From contig JAGTJL010000001.1 in the NCBI GenBank assembly GCA_020746875.1, forward strand, positions 4,898,001 to 4,962,000: a DNA stretch of 64,000 nt, written 5' to 3'. The position numbers and the translations under genes are program-made. Each line of letters opens with the position of its first letter. The first letter of the stretch is position 1. The notes under the pieces were generated by a model, which was given only the letters and a program-made list of their open reading frames with translations, did no database searches and was not told where the DNA came from. This document shows positions 56,116 through 64,000 of the stretch, piece by piece. Source of the stretch: Rhexocercosporidium sp. MPI-PUGE-AT-0058 (lineage: Eukaryota; Ascomycota; Leotiomycetes; Helotiales).

Positions 56116-59100
56116 ATGTCTTTTGGCTTCAGTGTAGGGGATTTCATTGCCGCCGGGGAGCTTGCGTTCAGGGTGTATCAAAATGTGTATATGGTTGCCA
56201 AGAACGCACCAGAAGCTGTCAAAAAGCTTCGAGACGAGCTTGCTATTCTATCTGGCGCGATTAATATACTGAAGGGCGAAGTTGAGACCCCGAATTCCCT
56301 CGTGAACAATGCTGGGGAAATGCGGAAGAAGATGGTAATCGAACTCATAAAGAATGTTCTGAACACATTGACGGAACTAGAGAGACTATCCGGGAAATAT
56401 GTAGATATGAGTAGCGAAGAAGTTTCGAAAACCAGACAGATATTGGCCCGAGTAAAGTGGACAAGGGACCTGCCGTCAATAACTACCCTGCTAGCTAAGG
56501 TACGTTCTATTATCATGAAGACCCTCGCTACTAACGGTGAGATATATGCAGGTAGAGCACTATAACAGTATCTTGAATCTTCTCGTGACTTCTGCTGGAA
56601 AGTAATTTACCCTTGCAATGTCCTCCCAACTTTTATGCTAACCAAATTTGAAGCTCTTCTCTTGAAAGGATAGAATCTACCAATAGATTTATGGCTCAGC
56701 AACTCTCGGAACTGGCAGAACTGCTTGCTGCGACATCTATTGAGCCAAGGCAAACGTTCATTGCACCTGTCACAAACAGCAATGTATTGGATATAACGCC
56801 AGTTGTGACAATCGTAAAGGAACGATTTTTGCAGCTGTCTCTCTCGGAAAAGCTCATGAAAAATGCTGAATGCTCGAAGCCTTGGGTATTGATTGGATTG
56901 GACCTCTGGCTCCAGGCTGGGAGATGGTGGCTTATTAAAGTACGATATTTATAATTCCGCTAAATCACTTAATCGGTATTAACATTATATAGGCACAGAG
57001 CTCTTTGCATCCTTTTGGATCCCAAACAATGGAAATCGGCGTTCAAGCATATACAGACCTCATCAAGGCATACTGGATCGTTGTAGATATTATAACAGAG
57101 CACCCACAACAAAAGTTTCTGCATGGAGGCTCCCAGCGGCTTGAGATTGAACTTCTTATTGAAGTATGTTTATTAATATCCTGATGTTTAGTGCTAATAA
57201 TGCCATAGACAGTGAAAAACGAACTTCAAAAGATTCAAAAACTTGGCCTTCGTCCACCTAGGTTATCAGATGTCGAGCACGCAGACTTGCAGATATGGAC
57301 GGATTTGCCGGCTGGACTAGACTTGAAGCCTAAGACTAACTCTCTTACTGATAGCGATCGCCATCTTTGGAGCACACCCAACGAAGAGATATATTTCCAA
57401 CGGTAAATTCTGCCATGTTACATTACATAGCCAGATATAAAGACTAATTTCTATCAAGTATTGGCACTTATCTGCCTGGAAAGCCGTACTCATCAGGGCC
57501 ACCATCAGAAGGCTTATTTTCCACTGGTCTACCAGCTGTTATTCTCTTCCTAGTTGATCCGACAAAACGGGCTGCAAGGATCGTTGTCCAGTCTCAGAAC
57601 ATGGTGAATCTCTTGACTTTATCTAGTAAGTAGCTATCCTTGGTTTCAGGGGAAAGTACTAAAATGACAGTAGTGACATCTAGACGTTGCTCAGACCTAG
57701 ACATAATTCTTAAAGGTGAAGGTATACACTGTCTGAAACAAGGAGAAGAGTCTTTTTTCTTTACCACAGCTCATGGTATCTCTTTCCAAAGCCTCTCCCC
57801 ATAAGTTATGATTAATTAATGACAGAAAACAGAATGCTACCTACTCCGGGCACTTATGGAGGGTTTTGGAATTTACGCGTTCCATTGCTCCGGTGCTTTG
57901 GCCAATCTAGTATCGCTTGAAGCATTCATTATGCTTACGGCTATAAAAAATGAAGAAAAGAGTACTGTCGAATTCCTGCTCCAAAATCTCGCCAACTTTA
58001 GGAACTCCTTGGCAAATTCTACAAATATCACAGACGTCTTATCGCTATCTCGCCACGTAGCGAACAAATTTTTGCAGACACCACTTGGTCCTCAAATCTG
58101 TTTCGATAGAGAGCTGGGCTTCCAAATGGTACCTGGCGGCGACATTGAGAGCAACATTCCGGTAACTAAACATAGGAAGCTCGGAGGGTCGCAGCTATGT
58201 TGGCGGTACCGCCTTATAAAGGCTCCAGCAAACTGCCTCAAGGGACCTTGGATCAATATTCTTATGGAAGAGGGGGTAGATTTTCATACCTCTACGGAGA
58301 GGGGTCCACCTCTACACTCTGCAGCTGCAGCCGGTGATCTGTGTGCCCTTAACGCTCTCATTATCGCTGGAGTTGATATAAATGCTTCTGATGGAAGTGT
58401 AACAGCCATTTCCCAAGCTGCCCTGAACGGTCAACTTGGAGCCATTCAATTACTCCATGATCAAGGGGCAAATCTAGTCGCGGGGGATACTTATAGCACT
58501 TTCTTCGATTGTGTATTATCTGATCAGGCCACGGCTAGATTCTGCATTGACCTCCCGAGATTTCAGATTAACGGGCCTTGTGGAAACAGCCTCAGCAAAG
58601 AGTGTGCAGTGATGACACCAATAAAGGTATTGATTAGTCACTACCAGCCAGAGATATGGGCGACAAGAATGCTTTGTGAAGCTGCAGCAGAACTCAATGA
58701 ACCAGGAATCATTTCCTTTGTCCACAAGTACCCGATTTGGGGATCATTCGAAAAGCCTGAAGGGCAGTACAAACCGCATCAGAGTGTACTAGACCGCGCA
58801 TTGGAGCGGGTCGCAGAGGCGAAGTCAGAGAAAGTAAGACAAGTAACAGAAGAAGAATTTAAAGACGAGAAGGAATGGAGGTCTTTTTGGTAAGTTCCAT
58901 TATTCCCTCGTTATTAGGGACTATCTCCTAGCAATTTTTGAATTTATAGCAGAAGCCAAGGCGTTTCTCGTATTTCCTTTGTAGCCAATATCCCCGCTAA
59001 AGTCTCTTTTCTAATACTTGATCCTTATTGCAGGAACCAGCAAGGCGAAGATCAATGTGGGGACAGTAGTAGTTATAACAAATGGCTCTGTCAAATAAAG

Positions 59101-59253
59101 GAACAAAGGGTTTGGGTTGCCGAAGAAGTTGTTCGTATATTACAGGAGTTTGGTGCAAAATTGGGGAGAAAGCTCCCTGGCGATGAGTACATGGAGAGTC
59201 CAGATTTCCAGCACAGTGCCGGTCTGAAAAGACGACGATCTGGTTCGCAGTGA
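56116..59253 (+). CDS. Fungal STAND/HeLo-like N-terminus plus ankyrin repeats (NLR-like, no NTPase)
   Basis: Nine exons: 56116-56499, 56552-56601, 56669-56939, 56993-57163, 57209-57402, 57459-57625, 57671-57775, 57833-58889, 59034-59253 (872 aa). Phases are consistent. The N-terminus (MSFGFSVGDFIAAGELAFRV, then 'APEAVKKLRDELAILSGAIN') matches the all-helical 'fungal N-terminal' domain found at the front of many STAND/NLR-type proteins and related to HeLo-like death-fold helices. The middle 300 residues show no Walker A or B motif, so there is no NACHT/NB-ARC ATPase. Two ankyrin units are visible at about residues 588-665 ('GPPLHSAAAAGDLCALNALI' and 'TAISQAALNGQLGAIQLLHD'). The basic C-terminus ends 'GLKRRRSGSQ'. 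A role in non-self recognition or signalling is inferred from architecture only. Confidence 0.75.
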
Positions 59254-60085
59254 GGGAAGATGTCGCTTGGAATTGCCTAGTTCCCTCAGTTTCTACGCTC
59301 TGACCATTCCCTGATTTCCTCGATATATATCCTCACTTCAGTCCTGTAACTAGCTCGTTAGACTTCAATTCATACTCTTACTTGCCCACTACTCGATCCC
59401 CTGATCATTGTGAACCGTACAACCGACAGAAGAGGACATAAGTAAACGTGGAGCTACGAATCTAAATCAAGAAGCTTAGAACCTAGTTATAGCTGAACAA
59501 TCAGCTAAAGATAAACAAGGCTCAATGTTACTGAAGTGAGCGTCTTTTAGCTTGAAAGGGGCCTTTGGCTAACAGCGGTTGACAGTCAGTGTATACCAAA
59601 CAAGTTATGCAATAAATAGTTGTGCAACTGGTTGTTGTACAGCCACTTATTTATAACAAGTAGTTATACTACAAGGTTTTATATAATGAGGAGTTCCAAA
59701 ACAAGTTGTTATACAGTACAACAAGCTCTTTTACAATGAGTAAAATCACTAAAAATTATATTATAAAATCGCCCTTGTAAACGTCAAGGAGGTTAAGGCC
59801 TGTGTCACGTATGTATAAGCGAGTATAAATATAAAATCGGCCCTAAAGAAAATCGATCAAAGGGGAGCCAAAATGGGATCCTATATATAAAGAATAAGGA
59901 AATTGTAACCGGGGTTCCAAGGGAGCCAAAACGAGCCTCTGCGGATAATAAAGAGGCTCTTTAGTATATGCTCAACCTTACTTAGCGCGTGCTCAGGCCG
60001 TGCTCAGGGATACTCGTCGTCGGTTTAAGGTTGCCCACTCATTAGCTCAGGCTAGAGTAGGAGCTGCTCAGGTCCAGAGACTGAA
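59254..60085. other. AT-rich region with possible transposon remnant
   Basis: Between about 59560 and 59760 the words ACAAG and CTTGT recur within 200 bases (for example AAACAAGTTATG, TATAACAAGTAG, AAACAAGTTGTTATAC). TTGTTGTAC and GTACAACAA lie in inverted orientation, like subterminal repeats of a DNA transposon or MITE. At about 59966-60100 a short open stretch encodes 'QPYLARAQAVLRDTRRRFKV' and 'AHSLAQARVGAAQVQRLKW', an Ala/Arg/Gln-rich helix that may be a decayed element protein. No complete element can be drawn. Confidence 0.35.
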
Positions 60086-60350
60086 ATGGAAAATGCCATG
60101 AGAACATTTCCATGTGAGATTGGCTGTTACTCAAAGCGAGGTCCAAGAAAAATTACCATTTGTACGCCCGAGGTTTTAGTAGATATCAAGATGACAAGCC
60201 TGGTACGAGGATATACCATTCGCTGTTACGGAAAAGTTATATCACTAGGTTCGTGTCAATTGAGCACGAATGTTCTAGGAAGCTTTTACTGTTCAGCATA
60301 TAACGATATCTGTAGAACCTACGCTTGACTGTATCCTAAGTACTCGATCT

Positions 60351-60787
60351 GTGGTCATTGCAAATGAGTCAAATACTGGTATGCTTTCATATATTCCTAG
60401 ACTTGAAGTGGAGAAAGAAGGTTTGTACGAAGATAACATGCAATGTAGGATCGACAAATGCGCCACGGCCAGCGCCTCAGCAGCACACTGGCAGAGAGGC
60501 GAAACCCTCGCCAAGATCGAAGAAACAATTAGTAACCTCTACCCTGGTCCGGGCTCCATGCTCAAATTCGGGGAATACTCATAACCGACGTCGAGATGAG
60601 AGGGCTTCAAAGTAAATCCGAAGGCAAAGAAATTGCCTTCGAAGAAGTGCTACGAGAACTGTTCGCGACTATGCCTGAAAACCAGAGACAGCGTCATCTC
60701 AGGTACCCGATCACGCTGTATCCGGACAACGTTGTCGATATGATGAGCCATCTTACGAGGGATCAGGTCATTACTTTAGAAGGTTAA
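60351..60787 (+). pseudogene. Possible decayed or frame-broken ORF pair
   Basis: Two coding-like frames abut. One (60351-60584) contains 'HWQRGETLAKIEETISNLYP' and stops. The other, offset by one frame (60596-60787), continues with 'MRGLQSKSEGKEIAFEEVLR' and 'MPENQRQRHLRYPITLYPDN' before its own stop. No GT..AG intron of adequate length joins them. They could be one gene broken by a one-base change, or unrelated. The family is not recognised. Confidence 0.3.
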
Positions 60788-62054
60788 TTGAGAGTTTGGG
60801 GATGGAACAAGCGTGGTAGTTTGAGGTTATTTTTATGGGATATGCGAATTTGGGACAGGCTATTTTTTGGGAGAGGGAGATGGCTACAATGGGGAGATTT
60901 GAGCTCTTTTGATTATAATTGTCGGCTCTGAATGTACTGATTATGGGTTGTATATATCTTTAATTGGGGATTTGGAACGTAGACGAGCTCGGCTGTGTTG
61001 TTTATTGGATTTCTCTTAAGCGAGAGCATTGACCGAACGAACCTGGAATTTCATCTATATGATCCACATCCTCAAACGTGAGAATAGCGAGAATCTTGTT
61101 AACTTCTAAGTTGATTAATAATAAATTCGCAACTGTCCGCGACTGCTTTTCCTATGCTTTTGTTCCGCACTTGTTGCTACTGATATCCGCTTCCGAGACA
61201 CAAAAGGTCCCACATGATTGCTCATCACGAGGTCTCATTAACCCAGACTGCTTTCGTCCTCGCCATCTTGAGCCCCCTCACACAACGCCACACCATATAG
61301 CCAACGGATGGCAGCACTGCCTAGATCTCAACGGCATCTTGCGATCCATCCCTCGAGGCGGATATAGCGATCCAAAGGCCCACCCAGCAGTCTGTGCCCT
61401 CGCGTTCACCACGTCACTTGCGACGAACAGTCATGGCTCTGCCTTCGAGACTCATGATGTGGCTATTCTAGGGGTTGAAGGCGAAAAACTTACATCAGAA
61501 TAAAGATCGAGGTTTGCCGCATCGTCATGGCAGGGAATTCATCCTGAGTAAACCCGACTTGCAGAATATTGAGAATCTCTCCACCGTCAAGGAATAGGCG
61601 CTCTTCCGGACAATCATAAAAAAGAAACTCAGGACAAGAAGGGACCACTACATTCCCTCTCCCACTGAGAAGGAAAAATTCGAACGCAGTGCTGACTTGC
61701 CGCTTACTACGAGTGATTTATATTTGCTACTCGATATATCCAACCATGAATTGAGGAGTGACTGGGAGGTTTCGAGAGAGATCATTGGAAGTGCGGGCAT
61801 GGAAGCCACTTCGCACTTTGATCTTATGTTCGGTTATGGTTTGATTGTCTGTATGTATTCGCATTGGCTGAGGGTTGAGGGTAGTGAGGAGTTCGAGCAT
61901 CGCCCTTGTGCTCTCAACGGTGGTTTTCCGAGAAGCTGACTCTGGCTGCGAGCAGGGGCTGGAGTGCAGATGAAAATCCTTCTCAAGGGGTGATCCATTG
62001 TTAGATCAGTAGATAGAGGGAATCTTTATTGAGTTTATTTAGCAGTATATCATC
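60788..62054. other. Gene-poor region
   Basis: About 1.3 kb. Open frames at 61078-61503 and 61697-61939 carry no recognisable domain and have no splice-consistent partners. They may be remnants. I support no gene here. Confidence 0.4.
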
Positions 62055-63630
62055 CTAGTATTTTACCCAAAGCCCCCATCTACCTGCAGCAAAACCCCGC
62101 GCCATATAAAACGCACCGAATGACCCCACGTAACAAGCACCTGTGAACACAATCAAGCCCCAGTACTCACCATCGCACCTCTCCAAAATCTCTCCCGCGA
62201 TCGGCACGCCTGTCAGACATCCAATGCTCACAATTGTGTAGCACGTCGCATAATATCGCCCATAATCCTTCGTCTCGCACAGCTGACCTACGCAGACTGG
62301 CGTCAAGGATATGTTACTCCCACTTGCGAAGCCGAATATCACAGCGAAGATCGCCAGGCCAGCTGTGTTTGATCCAAAAGGCAACCAAATCCCGAAGACG
62401 CAGATGATAGTCAAGAATATCATCAGAAGAGAACAGTTGTAACGACCAATCCTATCGGAATACAGACCGGGCAGCCAGCGTCCGAATACAGAGCCTGCGC
62501 ATAGGATGGGTAGGATCTGGTACGAGAAGGCCTCGGCGTGACCTTCTTTCAAAGCGTAACTGGTGATGTAGGTCAGAGGCACGAATAGTGCCCATTCGAG
62601 CAAGAAACAGCCGATGACTGTCATTAAAAATGCAGGCTGGCGGAGGATCTTGATGTCCGGGTGGGGCGAAGTGGCTTTGTGTGATGGTTGGATGTTGGAC
62701 TTTATGAGGAGAATTGCGATGATGCTCAGAAAGAGCATGATGAAGCCGAGGATGCGGGTTGCCCATGCGAAACCGATCTTGGGGATGAGAGACTGGAGTA
62801 GTAGGGGAAAGACAATACCGCCGAATGCTGCTCCGCCCGCAGCAATCCCTGTTGCGTTTCCCCGGCGGCGGTAGAAGAAGTGAGATACTGCTGCGATTGA
62901 GGGAGTGAAGACGAGTGCTGTTCCGAATCCACCGAGTACACCAAAGACGATGATAAACTGCCAGTATTCTAATACATTTTAGGCTAGGAACATATGATAA
63001 GATGGCGAGATGTGACTTACCCGTACAAACTCCTAGCAAGAACATATCAAGAACCACCAACACACTTCCGGGAAAGACAAGCCAAAATGGGCCATAGACA
63101 TCGAACAAAGGACCGATGTAGATTCCACCAGCAAAAGATAGGAATGCATAGATGGAAAATATCCAGCCAATTTTTCCTGGGGGATAAGCTGCTAACTGAT
63201 TGCGAGAGAAGTACGCTTCGAAAGATGCGAGTGTATTTGCTATTCCGAGCGAAGCGAACATTCCGCACCAAGACCCAAAGACTACTAACCATGCTCGGAT
63301 TCCGCCTTCTGGGTAGATATGCTCATCCAAGACATCGGATGAGACTGAGGCTGGGGCTTCCTGACTTGAAGGAGAAGGCGAATCTGCGGGATTGGCGTTG
63401 CAGGTCTTTTCATTGGAGCCAGAATTGGATGAGGCCGGAGGCGATGAATAATCTAGCAAATCCTCTTGTGTTTCCTCCAGATGTCCAATCTTGGCGCTTA
63501 CTACATCGCTGCGTGCTCGCCCAGCATCTCTTGTAGTTGGATCCGACAGCTTGGAACCGGTGGCCAAACTTTCATTGGTGGTAGCATCGCGGGTGCTTTG
63601 GGGACCCGCCTCCCATGTCTTCGATTGCAT
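62055..63630 (-). CDS. MFS monocarboxylate-porter-type transporter
   Basis: Two exons, 63630-63021 and 62968-62055 (507 aa), joined in phase 1 (GTAAGT..ATTAG). About 110 disordered Ser/Pro-rich residues precede the hallmark '[20 protein letters not shown]' and twelve membrane segments. Loop 2-3 carries '[20 protein letters not shown]'. The splice restores '[20 protein letters not shown]'. Other family blocks are '[20 protein letters not shown]' and '[20 protein letters not shown]'. It belongs to the fungal monocarboxylate porter group (Mch-like; one yeast member imports riboflavin), many of which do not carry monocarboxylates. The substrate is unknown. It sits in the plasma membrane by inference. 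Confidence 0.92.
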
Positions 63631-64000
63631 ACAGCAGAAAAGACGGTCGATAGAAGATGTACACAGTGTATATACTTTATATGAGATATTTCCACAACTG
63701 AAAATGTTGGAAGGGGAATTTAAAATGAAAATGTACTCGGCCAACTCCAGAAGTGGGGGAGGTGGGGTCAACAGAACTAAAAGACTACATCTGCACAGCT
63801 AGATTGGGGCGCCATAAGCCACTCCAAGGACCAAATGGGCCCCAGAGCGGCGTGTGAGTTACGAGAGAATATCTACCGCTGCAGCTATGTATGAAAGAAT
63901 TGGAGATTGACAGACCTTGTGGTTGAATTGGAAGCATCTTCTGGATCTCAAAGAGTCAAACAAGTGTTTTTGGATACGTAGCATGATAACGTTTGCCTGT
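63631..64000. other. Promoter and window end
   Basis: 5' flank of the MFS gene. No other gene is supported before the window ends. Confidence 0.45.

Noticed and set aside
61078..61503. 141-aa plus-strand ORF
   Set aside because: No domain, odd composition, no good start context or splice partner, and in a region with likely remnants.
1..64000. tRNA, 5S rRNA, CRISPR or bacterial-type operon features
   Set aside because: Scanned by eye for B-box-like words, known fungal 5S motifs and direct-repeat arrays; none was convincing. The spliced genes make a bacterial source impossible. A tRNAscan-SE run would be decisive for tRNAs.

Overview
This window looks like nuclear DNA of a filamentous ascomycete (Pezizomycotina). 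A Leotiomycete/Helotiales-type fungus is my best guess, by inference only. Genes lie on both strands, are separated by promoters of a few hundred bases to about 2 kb, and are broken by short introns (about 45-150 nt) with GT..AG ends and CTRAC/TGAC branch sites. There are no operons, ribosome-binding sites or CRISPR arrays. I found no convincing tRNA or 5S rRNA by eye. Exon boundaries were worked out by hand from splice signals, reading-frame phase and family conservation.

Left part (0.4-12.5 kb): a GPI-anchored Kre9/KNH-type cell-wall protein, a very large CorA-like membrane protein with a repetitive charged arm, an FAD monooxygenase divergent from it, a four-helix membrane protein and an F-box protein. 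Next (12.8-26 kb): a GPI-anchored cupredoxin, a secreted alpha/beta hydrolase, a coiled-coil protein, a broken ORF, an Hsp70-like ATPase divergent from a coiled-coil protein of unknown function, and the replication factor C subunit Rfc3 (human RFC5), the clearest housekeeping gene here. At 27 kb is a small KGG-repeat stress protein with a TATA box and clustered stress-response elements, followed by about 2.7 kb of sparse AT-rich DNA.

Middle and right (30-53 kb): a hypothetical protein, an MFS transporter, an acyltransferase-3 membrane enzyme, a 654-aa membrane-anchored protein of unknown function, a PI-PLC-like secreted enzyme, a small hypothetical gene, an isochorismatase-like hydrolase, a LaeA-like methyltransferase, an AA9 lytic polysaccharide monooxygenase, a SUR7/PalI membrane protein and a GH27 alpha-galactosidase with a CBM35-like tail. 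The last group is rich in secreted or cell-surface functions and suits a plant-associated or saprotrophic lifestyle.

Right end (53-64 kb): an unknown Cys-rich protein, about 2 kb of AT-rich DNA, a 9-exon protein joining a fungal STAND/HeLo-like helical N-terminus to ankyrin repeats with no NTPase domain, then about 2.8 kb with possible transposon remnants and decayed ORFs, and finally a monocarboxylate-porter-type MFS gene. The right end looks like accessory genome.

Points for a second look: three apparent GC-AG introns; two frameshifts that both fall at 6-base G/C runs (alpha-galactosidase tail and the 18.5 kb ORF), which may be assembly errors or real decay; two families of charged repeats in the CorA-like protein; and the NLR-like ankyrin gene beside AT-rich DNA.
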